64,000 nt of DNA. Source: Leucobacter komagatae. Lineage in GTDB: Bacteria > Actinomycetota > Actinomycetes > Actinomycetales > Microbacteriaceae. This document shows, piece after piece, positions 18,041-25,850 of the stretch. Positions within the stretch are counted from its first letter, which is position 1. The number at the start of each line of letters is the position of its first letter. The DNA lies in assembly GCF_000834055.1 (NCBI RefSeq), contig NZ_JXSQ01000006.1:62001-126000 (forward strand). The letters run 5' to 3'. The notes under the pieces were generated by a model. That model was not told the DNA's origin, did not search any database, and was given only the letters and a program-made list of their open reading frames with translations. The translations under genes were made by a program, and so were the position numbers.

Positions 18041-19374
18041 CGTTCGCCACCCGCAGCCGGAGCGCGTGTGATCGCCGCCCACCGCGGATCACCTTCCTTG
18101 CCGATCTCAGGGATCCTCAGCACTGCGAGCGCCCCAACAACCGCGAAGCCAGCGAGCGTGACATAGAACGCGGTGAATCCACCGAGGGCCAGCAGCATCG
18201 GCGCGATAAACGGCACGAACGACTGCGGGAGCGTGTTGGCCATGTTGAAAATCGACATGTCCTTGCCAACGTTCTCGGCATCTGGCAGCACTCGGACACA
18301 CAGGGCGTTGTCGATCGACAGGAACATACCGACACCAATACCGAGCACGGCGGACCCGAGCAGCGCGATGCCGATCGACTGGGATGTTCCGGTGATGACG
18401 AGCGCTCCGGCCGAGATGAGCCCGCCCAACAGAACGAAAGGCTTCTGCCGTTGGAGACGGTCGGAGATGAAGCCAGCCAGGACGCTCGTAATCGAGATCA
18501 CCACGACGGGAATGATGGCGAGAACGACCGCAAGTTGCGTCACCTCCTCGGGTGTGACGCCGAACCGATCCATGAGGAAAAGTACGCTGTACGTGCTGCT
18601 CGCGTAGCCGCAGGTGACGAGAAAGCGGACGATCCACGCCCAACCGAACGCCGGGTGGCGTAGCGGGTTGATCCAGAATGATTTCGCGAGTGCACCGACG
18701 CCGAGCCGCTGCCCGACCTCGCCCGCGCGAACTCCCTGCGGCCGCTCCTGCGGCGGATCGCGCAACAGTAGCGTGGCGACGACGGCGAACGTTGCTGCCG
18801 CGATCGCGATGACCAACCACTGCATCCGCGGGACCGAGAACGCGCCGACGATGGAGAAGCCGATGATCGGCCCGATCGCGCCTGCCATTCCGAGCAGGCC
18901 TGACACCGAGCCACGTCGCGTCGGCGGAACCTGGTCGGCGAGCAGTGCCGTCGTAGCGGCGTGCTGGAAGGCGAAACATGAGATCACGAGGCACCAGGCC
19001 ACAACCACCTGCCACACTTCAGTGGCGTACGAGAGCGCGACGAGCATCGCGGCGCCCGCGAGCCCGCCGGTGAGGATCCAGGTGCGGCGGCGTCCCAGTC
19101 TGGCGAACGTGCGGTCACTGATCCGGCCGGCGAGGGGGTTGGCGATGAGCCCGATGAGCCCGCCGAAGCCCGCGACAACGCCGAACGAGGCGGCAGCGCC
19201 TGTGGTGCCCTCGATCCTCGTCATTTGCAGCGCGAGCAGCAGGTTCAGTGGCGTAAGTAAAGCGATGTATTTCCCTGTCACTGACAGGGTCATGGCGGCG
19301 GTGAGCCGACGCAGCGGCGTTGCTGCAGTCCACTCTGTCGCCGGCGTGGCCGTGGTGGCCTCCGCTTCGGGCAT
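18037..19374 (-). CDS. MFS transporter
   Basis: A 445-aa membrane protein with about 12 transmembrane segments and MFS loop motifs (GRISDRTFARLGRRRTWI between helices 2 and 3; GFISDRLQRQKP between 8 and 9). It is a proton-coupled carrier; substrate unknown. It sits inside an operon (AtuA-type pair, hydrolase, MFS, hydrolase), suggesting import of the compound the hydrolases act on. The N-terminus has an Ala/Thr-rich 20-residue extension. Confidence 0.85.
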   Translation of the reverse strand: MPEAEATTATPATEWTAATPLRRLTAAMTLSVTGKYIALLTPLNLLLALQMTRIEGTTGAAASFGVVAGFGGLIGLIANPLAGRISDRTFARLGRRRTWILTGGLAGAAMLVALSYATEVWQVVVAWCLVISCFAFQHAATTALLADQVPPTRRGSVSGLLGMAGAIGPIIGFSIVGAFSVPRMQWLVIAIAAATFAVVATLLLRDPPQERPQGVRAGEVGQRLGVGALAKSFWINPLRHPAFGWAWIVRFLVTCGYASSTYSVLFLMDRFGVTPEEVTQLAVVLAIIPVVVISITSVLAGFISDRLQRQKPFVLLGGLISAGALVITGTSQSIGIALLGSAVLGIGVGMFLSIDNALCVRVLPDAENVGKDMSIFNMANTLPQSFVPFIAPMLLALGGFTAFYVTLAGFAVVGALAVLRIPEIGKEGDPRWAAITRAPAAGGER

Positions 19375-19414
19375 AGGGCGTCCTAACTGTCGGGTGGATC
19401 CGAGTTATGCATGG

Positions 19415-20905
19415 TCAGTCGATAATTGGAATGTGCAGAACCGATGCGCCATCGCCGCAGGCAACCGTGACAGCACCGTCTTCGGCGACACGGTCGATTA
19501 GCGGGTAGTCCTCGCTCGCGAGAACGACGCGGAGGGCGTGGCCGGCTCCGAGCCGGTGGTGCATCGGCCACAACTGGATGCTCAGCGGATACGAGGCGCC
19601 CGGCTCAACCGGCGCGAGCGCAGCGTGTCCCTCGCGGTGGCTCGCGCGGAGCCAGCCGTTGCCGATGCGTGAGCTGGTGCCGTCTGGTGCGACGTCCTCC
19701 ACGATGACGGCGACGACACCGTCAGCCGCCTCAAAACTCGCGGTGATGTCGGCACGGATCGATCCGGCGATGACGAGGTCACGCTCGAGCGATGCCGAGT
19801 CGAAGGTGAGCCGGCCGCCGATCGCGGGGAAATCACGGGCGCCCTGCTCGCACGCTGAGTCGGTCGAGACGGCCCCGTCTGCGCCGAGCTCCCACACGCT
19901 CTGGCGCGCTTCAGTGGGAGGCCACTGGGAGAAGTTCACCCACCCACCTGCGGGCATCTCGTAGGACGTCCCCCGCGTAGCAGGGAGTGCGCCCTGGTGA
20001 TCCTCCGAGAGCCAGTGATCCCACCAGGCGAGGTATCCGGCAGCTCCGATATCCTCCTGCTGACCGGGAACCATGCCATGGGACCAGGGGCCTGCGATCG
20101 TCCAGGCGCGATCGCCCAACGCCTCGGCCGATTCAGCCATTCCGCCGCGGTAGGGGTCTTCCCAGCCGCCGACGAGCAGTGCCGGCACGGTGAAGGCGTC
20201 CCAGCGCTCCTTCACACTGCGCTCGCGCCAAAAATCGTCGAAGAGCGGATGCTGCGGGTACGTCTCCAAGGTCGCTGGGGCAGTTGCCTGCTGCCATTCG
20301 CGGATCGTCGCGTTGGGCACACCACCGCGGTAGATCGTGTTCTCATACCAGTCGCTGAATGCCTGAATCGCGATCACCGTGACGAGGTGGGGGGCATCGT
20401 TGACTGCGGCGAGCATTGAGTTATGCCCGCCATAGCTGACACCCATTTGACCGATCCGGCCGGTGCAGAACGGGCGGGCGGCGAGCCATTCGATGATGTC
20501 GACGTCGTCGCGCTGCTCCTGCGCGCTGAACGGGTCGATCTCGCCAGGAGAGTCGCCCGAGCCCCGCACGCTGCAGAGCAGTACGACATAGCCTCGAGTC
20601 ACGTATGGCTGCGCACCCTTACCCATCATCGAGACCGCGCCGTAGCCGTTGAACTCGAGCACGATCCCGGGAAAAATGCCCGGGGCTGGCAGCCCATCGG
20701 GGCCCGCTGGGCGGTGCAGCTCACCAGCGAGTTCTACCCCGTCGCGCATGGGTACGCGAACGGATTCGACGTGCACGCCGAACTCTTCAGGCCTGTCGTA
20801 GTAGAAGAATGGATCGGTCGAGGTGATCGTCGGCGGAGCGACCGTCAAGCCGTGCTCTTCGGCATAGCGAGCCATCTGTTCGGCGGGTGAAAGTTGTTCA
20901 GACAT
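19415..20905 (-). CDS. CocE/NonD family hydrolase
   Basis: A 496-aa hydrolase with the CocE/NonD layout: PMRDGVELAGELHRP entry strand (about residues 53-67), SVRGSGDSPG, the nucleophile elbow GVSYGGHN, and the C-terminal jelly-roll-like X-Pro dipeptidyl-peptidase domain (DITASFEAADGVVAVIVEDVAPDG, split here by chance of reading). It cleaves an ester or amide bond; substrate unknown. Its start overlaps the preceding small AtuA-type gene by 8 bases, and it is followed 40 bases on by the MFS gene. It is a paralogue of the frameshifted gene at 16287-18040. Confidence 0.85.
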   Translation of the reverse strand: MSEQLSPAEQMARYAEEHGLTVAPPTITSTDPFFYYDRPEEFGVHVESVRVPMRDGVELAGELHRPAGPDGLPAPGIFPGIVLEFNGYGAVSMMGKGAQPYVTRGYVVLLCSVRGSGDSPGEIDPFSAQEQRDDVDIIEWLAARPFCTGRIGQMGVSYGGHNSMLAAVNDAPHLVTVIAIQAFSDWYENTIYRGGVPNATIREWQQATAPATLETYPQHPLFDDFWRERSVKERWDAFTVPALLVGGWEDPYRGGMAESAEALGDRAWTIAGPWSHGMVPGQQEDIGAAGYLAWWDHWLSEDHQGALPATRGTSYEMPAGGWVNFSQWPPTEARQSVWELGADGAVSTDSACEQGARDFPAIGGRLTFDSASLERDLVIAGSIRADITASFEAADGVVAVIVEDVAPDGTSSRIGNGWLRASHREGHAALAPVEPGASYPLSIQLWPMHHRLGAGHALRVVLASEDYPLIDRVAEDGAVTVACGDGASVLHIPIID

Positions 20906-21257
20906 GGATTCTCTCTTCGTTCAGGTAGGCAGCGGCAGACCGCGTTTGCTGGCGGTCGGGGAGTTCGAGGTCGAGCAGGGATGAGCCGAGCGATTTGCCG
21001 TGCGCATCGAGCGCCAGCGAGCGCGTCACCCCGCCTGCGAGAGCCTCATGGATGACAAATTTGAGGGCGTGGAGTTGGGGCACCTCGAACCGCTCAACGG
21101 CGCCGATCCCCATGGATGCGAAATACTCCTCGATGCGCTCCACCGTGAGGACCTCGACGAGAAACGCGTAGTCCTCTGGGCGGTGGGCAATCACCGAGAT
21201 ATCTGAAATGGCGCCCTTGTCTCCAGCCCGGCTGTGGGCGAGTGTGTGCAGCTTCAC
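20898..21257 (-). CDS. AtuA-related small subunit
   Basis: A 119-aa protein that matches the C-terminal module of AtuA-type proteins: LAHSRAGDKGAISDISVIA at the start, then a PQLHALKFVIHEALAGG stretch and a conserved SLALDAHGKSLGSSLL. In this family the module is often a separate gene next to the long AtuA protein, as here; it overlaps the long gene by 4 bases. The proteins are involved in acyclic-terpene (citronellol/geraniol) utilisation in Pseudomonas; the biochemical step is not settled. Confidence 0.8.
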   Translation of the reverse strand: MKLHTLAHSRAGDKGAISDISVIAHRPEDYAFLVEVLTVERIEEYFASMGIGAVERFEVPQLHALKFVIHEALAGGVTRSLALDAHGKSLGSSLLDLELPDRQQTRSAAAYLNEERIHV

Positions 21258-22597
21258 GCGGGAACCCCCTCGAGCAGCGTCACCGTGTGCTCCACCAGCT
21301 CGCGCGGCAGGAACGTCGACGCCACGGCGAGGTTCTCTCGCGCGTTCCGTGTGGCGCCGGCTCCGCCGGAGGGCCCGTTGAGCCAGAGCGCGGCCACCTC
21401 ATGACCGATGCGTCTGGCTCCCTCGAGGTCGGGGGCACGTCCGATCACACGCACGCGCACCTCAGCGATGTCGGGGTCGGGTCGCATGGGGCCGCGTCTC
21501 ACGGCGTCCACTCCGATGAGTTCGTAACGCATGTCCGTGACGTCAAGGCGCAGCATCTCGATCCGTTCCCGAATGATGCCGATCGCCAGTCTTCCCCGCG
21601 CGACCGCGTTGGGGCCGGCATAGGAGATCTGGCCCTCACCGATGCAGCCGTCCGCGTATCCAACGGATACCTTGAGTGTCGCCGGGCGCTCGCTCCCGGT
21701 CGCTCCGCGCACAGCGACCCGATCGGGCCCAACCTGCGTGAGCGTCACCTGCGAGAAGTCCGCGACGACGTCGGGTGTGAGGTACCTGGCTGGGTCGTGG
21801 ACCTCGTACAGCAGCTGCTCGGTGACGGTGCCGACCGTCACCATGCCGCCGGTTCCTGGCACCTTGGTAATGATGCACGAGCCGTCTTCATCGACCTCGG
21901 CAAGTGGGAAGCCGAGGTCTGCAAGGCCGGGTACATCTTTCACTCCGGGGTCGGCAAAGTATCCCCCGGTGACGTGGCCTGCGCATTCGAGTAGGTGCCC
22001 TACGGCGGTCCCTGCTCCGAGCCGCTCCCAGTCGTCCGAGGACCAGCCGAACTCGTGCACGAGCGGGGCAAGGAAGAGCGACGGATCAGCGACGCGACCG
22101 GTGATGATGATGTCTGCATCGAGCCGAAGGGCTTCGAGAATAGGGGCGATACCCAAATACGCGTTCGTAGAAATGACGTTGTTGAGCGACGCAACGGTGC
22201 CGGGTTGCTCCCACAGTGGCAGACTCGTCCCTCGCACCTGTTCGAAGACGTCGTCACCCGTGACGACAACGATCTTGAGGTGCCCCAGGCCTTTTCGCTG
22301 CGCCATGTGTGCGACACGTTCCGCTGCGGCGAGCGGATTCGCGCCGCCCATGTTGGTGATGATGCGCACACCCCGGCTCGCGGCTTCTTCCATGACGGCG
22401 TCGAAGCGAGCTTCGAGGAATTCGTTGAACCCCGCATCCGCGTCAACGAGACGCGCGGCCTGCGCAAGTGTGATCGTGCGCTCAGCGAGGCACTCGAAGA
22501 CGAGATAGTCCAGCTTCCCTTCCTCGACGAGCCGCAGGGCGGGTTCGACACGGTCTTCGGCAAAGCCGGCACCGCAACCTATTCGGATCGTTGGCAT
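21254..22597 (-). CDS. Acyclic terpene utilisation AtuA family protein (DUF1446)
   Basis: A 447-aa protein with the AtuA/DUF1446 pattern: RIGCGAGFAEDRVEPALRL at the N-terminus, LDYLVFECLAERTI, ITNMGGANP, IITGRVADPSLFLAPL, and GHLLECAGHVTGGYF in the middle. It is the first gene of an operon (this gene, its small partner, CocE-type hydrolase, MFS carrier, frameshifted CocE-type hydrolase). LysR-type regulation is likely, because a LysR gene is divergent and a palindrome lies between. Known relatives act in terpenoid or branched-chain degradation; here the substrate is unknown. ATG 22597 has AGGAGGACA upstream. Confidence 0.85.
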   Translation of the reverse strand: MPTIRIGCGAGFAEDRVEPALRLVEEGKLDYLVFECLAERTITLAQAARLVDADAGFNEFLEARFDAVMEEAASRGVRIITNMGGANPLAAAERVAHMAQRKGLGHLKIVVVTGDDVFEQVRGTSLPLWEQPGTVASLNNVISTNAYLGIAPILEALRLDADIIITGRVADPSLFLAPLVHEFGWSSDDWERLGAGTAVGHLLECAGHVTGGYFADPGVKDVPGLADLGFPLAEVDEDGSCIITKVPGTGGMVTVGTVTEQLLYEVHDPARYLTPDVVADFSQVTLTQVGPDRVAVRGATGSERPATLKVSVGYADGCIGEGQISYAGPNAVARGRLAIGIIRERIEMLRLDVTDMRYELIGVDAVRRGPMRPDPDIAEVRVRVIGRAPDLEGARRIGHEVAALWLNGPSGGAGATRNARENLAVASTFLPRELVEHTVTLLEGVPA

Positions 22598-22640
22598 GAT
22601 GTCCTCCTGCTTTTATCCTGAACCCGCTATTCATAAACGT

Positions 22641-22664
22641 CAATGCACAAGATCTCATGCATTG
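22641..22664. promoter_or_regulatory. LysR-type box CAATGCA-N10-TGCATTG
   Basis: A perfect 7-bp inverted repeat (22641-22647 and 22658-22664) contains the T-N11-A pattern of LysR binding sites. It lies in the 80-base gap between the AtuA gene (minus) and the LysR gene (plus), 13 bases before the LysR start. Confidence 0.7.
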
Positions 22665-22677
22665 ATACGCTCTACTC

Positions 22678-23610
22678 ATGGAACCAACGATTGCTCAGCT
22701 CCGACTTATCGACAGGGTTGCACGCAGCGGCTCGTTCACGGTCGCTGCGCAGGAGTCCCGCCTCACCCAACCCGCGCTCAGCCGCACCGTGCGAGACGTC
22801 GAGCGCGGCATGCAGGTGCGACTGTTCGAGCGAACAACGCGCTCCGTCACGCTGACAGCGGATGGAGCGGCCTTCATCGAAGTCGCCCGCGATGCTCTCG
22901 CCGCCTACGACAACGCACTCGGTCGCTTCGCCGCGTACCGCGCGGCCGAGTCCGGAACAGTGACAGTCGCCGCGCTGCCCTCAGTGGCAGCGGGGCGACT
23001 GCCGTCGCTGCTCGCCGCGTTCGCCGGCGACCACCCCGACGTGACACTGCACGTTCTCGACGGCGATCACGCCGAGGTGCTTGAGTATCTCCGCTCCGGA
23101 GCCGCCGATATCGCCATCACCGAGCAGCCAAAACCGGAGGAGGGGCTGGGCGTGCACCCGCTTCACGAGGATGCGCTCCTCGCTCTCCTCCCCCGAGACC
23201 ACCCGCTCAGCAGTAACGACACCGTGACGTGGCGCGAGCTCGCGGCGTACACCGTCATCCGGCTGTCACCCGGCAGCAGCGTCGCGCAGCTCGCCGCCTC
23301 GGGATTCGCGGCGGCGGAGGCCTCGCCCTCGCGGGTGATCAGCACCCGCACCGTCGCGATCGCCGGAGGAATGGTGGCTGCCGGACTTGGCGTCACCACC
23401 ATTACGGAGTCCGTGCTCCCACTGGTCGATTCAGACGCCGTCGTGAGTCGCCCACTGATCGAGCCGTCACTGTCGCGCCGGCTCGCCGTCGTCTACCGTC
23501 GTTCTCCCGCGCTCCCGCCCGCTGGGCAGGCGCTACTCGCCCGTATCTGTGGAGACGACGCCGCCTCCCATGCAGCGCGGCGGGCCGGCAGCGAGCGACC
23601 TGCGACCTGA
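22678..23610 (+). CDS. LysR family transcriptional regulator
   Basis: A 310-aa LTTR: N-terminal winged HTH (IDRVARSGSFTVAAQESRLTQPALSRTVRDVERGMQVRLFERTTRSV, residues about 11-60, read in parts) and a periplasmic-binding-like effector domain from about residue 90. It is divergent from the AtuA operon and probably activates it through the box at 22641-22664. ATG 22678. Confidence 0.9.
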   Translation: MEPTIAQLRLIDRVARSGSFTVAAQESRLTQPALSRTVRDVERGMQVRLFERTTRSVTLTADGAAFIEVARDALAAYDNALGRFAAYRAAESGTVTVAALPSVAAGRLPSLLAAFAGDHPDVTLHVLDGDHAEVLEYLRSGAADIAITEQPKPEEGLGVHPLHEDALLALLPRDHPLSSNDTVTWRELAAYTVIRLSPGSSVAQLAASGFAAAEASPSRVISTRTVAIAGGMVAAGLGVTTITESVLPLVDSDAVVSRPLIEPSLSRRLAVVYRRSPALPPAGQALLARICGDDAASHAARRAGSERPAT

Positions 23611-23624
23611 CCGGCCGCCGCTGC

Positions 23625-24641
23625 TCACTCGTGCAACACGACGACCTTATCCGCGGCACCGGGAACGCGCGCGAGCTCGAGCGCGTCGATCGCCTGGTCA
23701 AACGGCAGGGTGTCGCTCACGATCACCGCGTACTTTTCCCAATTCTCGACGATGTCATCGGTGACCTCGAAGATCTCCGTTGGATACCCCATCGACAACA
23801 CGACTGTCAGCTCGCTCGCGAGCATCTGCCCGAGATCGAATTCGACTGGCTTCTTGTGCACGGCGACGATGCCGAGCGTAGCGCCGTGCTGAGCGATTGA
23901 GGCGACAATCTTCGGCACGGGCGGGGCGCCGGCCGCGTCGAGGAAGATGTTGGTGCCCGGTCGCGCCCCTGGGACAAACCGGCTCGATCCGTCGCCGTGC
24001 AGTTCGATAAGGCGCTGCGACACATCCTCCTCTGCGGAGTTGATGACCGCGTCCGCTCCGACTTCCAGCGCCTTCGCGAGGCGCGAGGGGATGATGTCAA
24101 CCACCACAATGTGCGCGACACCGGCCCGTCGGTAGCCGAGAACGGCGCCAAGGCCGATCGGGCCCGCCCCGAACACGACGACGCGATCACGGGCTCCCGG
24201 TGCCGTGCGGTTCACCGCGTGCAGCGCCACTGCCATCGGCTCGTTGAGGGCGGCGACCTCCCACGGAATGTGTGACGGGATCACCTTGAGCTGGCGGTTC
24301 GCGACAGCATCGCGGACTACGACGAATTCGGACAGCGCCCCCTGGGCGCCACCGCTGCCGAGCAGCCCATCGGTGAACGCCATCGTATCGACGACGACGT
24401 GGTCGCCGACGGCGAAGCCCGTTACCTCGGCCCCCACCTCGATCACCTCGCCCGCGGGTTCGTGCCCGAGGGGCGTCGCGCCGTGGCGCGGAGGGATCCC
24501 GCCAAGATTCGCATACATGGCGTCAGACCCGCAGATGCCGCACGCGCGAATCTTGAGCAGCACATCGGTGGGGCCTGCGGTCGGAGCATCCACCTCCACC
24601 CATTCGATTTGATCGGGACCGGTGACATACACAGACTTCAT
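23625..24641 (-). CDS. Zinc-dependent alcohol dehydrogenase, MDR type
   Basis: A 338-aa MDR dehydrogenase, close to the threonine/sorbitol dehydrogenase group. Catalytic Zn ligands: Cys in ACGICGSD (about residues 34-41), His-Glu in GHEPAG, and Glu in LNEPMAVALHAV. The Rossmann loop is GAGPIGLG. The four-Cys structural zinc loop, usually after the GDHV strand, is absent: no Cys occurs between GDHVVVD and the FVVV strand, which is odd for this class. ATG 24641 is chosen over ATG 24650, because AAGGA then has a normal spacing. It is divergent from the LacI-type gene. Confidence 0.85.
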   Translation of the reverse strand: MKSVYVTGPDQIEWVEVDAPTAGPTDVLLKIRACGICGSDAMYANLGGIPPRHGATPLGHEPAGEVIEVGAEVTGFAVGDHVVVDTMAFTDGLLGSGGAQGALSEFVVVRDAVANRQLKVIPSHIPWEVAALNEPMAVALHAVNRTAPGARDRVVVFGAGPIGLGAVLGYRRAGVAHIVVVDIIPSRLAKALEVGADAVINSAEEDVSQRLIELHGDGSSRFVPGARPGTNIFLDAAGAPPVPKIVASIAQHGATLGIVAVHKKPVEFDLGQMLASELTVVLSMGYPTEIFEVTDDIVENWEKYAVIVSDTLPFDQAIDALELARVPGAADKVVVLHE

Positions 24642-24688
24642 TGTGCCCATTTCCTTTTCGTTGTGACGAGGTGGTTGTCATGCTAGTT

Positions 24689-24704
24689 ACTAACTCGAAT
24701 TAGT
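24689..24704. promoter_or_regulatory. Candidate LacI-type operator
   Basis: ACTAA (24689-24693), a six-base CTCGAA centre and TTAGT (24700-24704) form a palindrome in the gap between the dehydrogenase gene and the LacI gene. Its size and CG-centred core resemble LacI/GalR operators. Confidence 0.55.
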
Positions 24705-24719
24705 GCTACCGTTGGGGCC

Positions 24720-25679
24720 GTGCCTCCCACCTCATCTCCCCCGCCGCGAGCCACCCGAAGCGACGTGGCGAAGGCGGCTGGGGTGTCCCCCGCCACGGTG
24801 AGCTTCGTCCTCAATGAGACTCCAGGGCAGGTGCTCAGGGAGGAGACCCGCGACCGGGTGCGCGCTGCAGCCAAGCAACTGCACTATCAGCCGCATCGGA
24901 TCGCGCGCGCACTGCGAGCGGGCAGCTCCCCCGTCGTGCTCCTCGACATCGGCCCAATCTGGGGCGGCCACATCCTCGACGGTTTCGTTCAGGGAATGCG
25001 CGACGAGCTTGTCACGGAGGGGCTGACGCTGCTCGTGCGGCGCGGAGACGAAGCACCACTCGACGAGATGATCGACGCCGTCGCACCCCGTGCCTTCGTT
25101 GGGCTGCCGAGCGAGTACACCGGAGGATCGCACTCTGGGAGGGTGGAAATCGAAGAGGGCGGCAGGCTGGATGGACTCGCCGCTCACGCCCACACGCAAC
25201 TCGGGTTCCTCGCGCGTCTCGGCCACCGCCACATCGCGGTCGCGACGCCCGCAACGTCGGATGCGAGCGCTCGCCGAATCGTCGACTTGCGACTGCAGCA
25301 TGCCGCGGCTGTGAGGTCGGAGCTCGGCCTCACCCAGGTCACGGAACTCCCGCTCACGGAATCCCCTGAAGACGATCGCGCGACGGTCGCAGCGCTGCTG
25401 TCCGACACACCTGAGATCACCGCGGTGGCCGCACTCGATGACATGCTCGCCATGCGCACCCTGCGGGCAGCGGACGATTTGGGGATCGACGTACCCGCAG
25501 ATCTGGCCGCCATCGGGTTCGGCAACAGCGCCGTGGGCTCACTGTGGAAGCCCGCCCTGACTACGGTCGAGATCGACGCGGTGGCCTTCGGCCACAGGGC
25601 CGCGCGTCTCGCACTGGGCAAGCCCGTCGGAGAGTTCGCCCGCCCCGCCTCGCGAGTCATCGTGCGCGAGTCGACCTGA
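24720..25679 (+). CDS. LacI family transcriptional regulator
   Basis: A 319-aa LacI/GalR protein starting with GTG: HTH with hinge at residues about 13-60 (TRSDVAKAAGVSPATVSFVLN, then RIARALRAG), then a periplasmic-binding-like effector domain (DIPADLAAIGFGNS near the C-terminus). It is divergent from the dehydrogenase gene and probably represses it from the palindrome at 24689-24704. The effector is unknown. Confidence 0.9.
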   Translation: MPPTSSPPPRATRSDVAKAAGVSPATVSFVLNETPGQVLREETRDRVRAAAKQLHYQPHRIARALRAGSSPVVLLDIGPIWGGHILDGFVQGMRDELVTEGLTLLVRRGDEAPLDEMIDAVAPRAFVGLPSEYTGGSHSGRVEIEEGGRLDGLAAHAHTQLGFLARLGHRHIAVATPATSDASARRIVDLRLQHAAAVRSELGLTQVTELPLTESPEDDRATVAALLSDTPEITAVAALDDMLAMRTLRAADDLGIDVPADLAAIGFGNSAVGSLWKPALTTVEIDAVAFGHRAARLALGKPVGEFARPASRVIVREST

Positions 25680-25790
25680 TACGCCAGGCCCCTACGGGTT
25701 CGACCAACGAACCGCATGGCACGCCGAGTGCGGGTCACCGCGCTGCGCGACGCGGCGCAGCACAGGAGGCGGCGGCACCAAATAATGCAG

Positions 25791-25824
25791 AGCGGGGCAC
25801 AAGGATTTCTCCCTGTGCCCCGCT
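25791..25824 (-). terminator. Hairpin downstream of the giant adhesin gene
   Basis: AGCGGGGCAC (25791-25800) pairs perfectly with GTGCCCCGCT (25815-25824). On the minus strand it follows the adhesin stop by 22 bases. Confidence 0.65.
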
Positions 25825-25850
25825 GCCCGTTTCTGCGGTGATCTACTACA

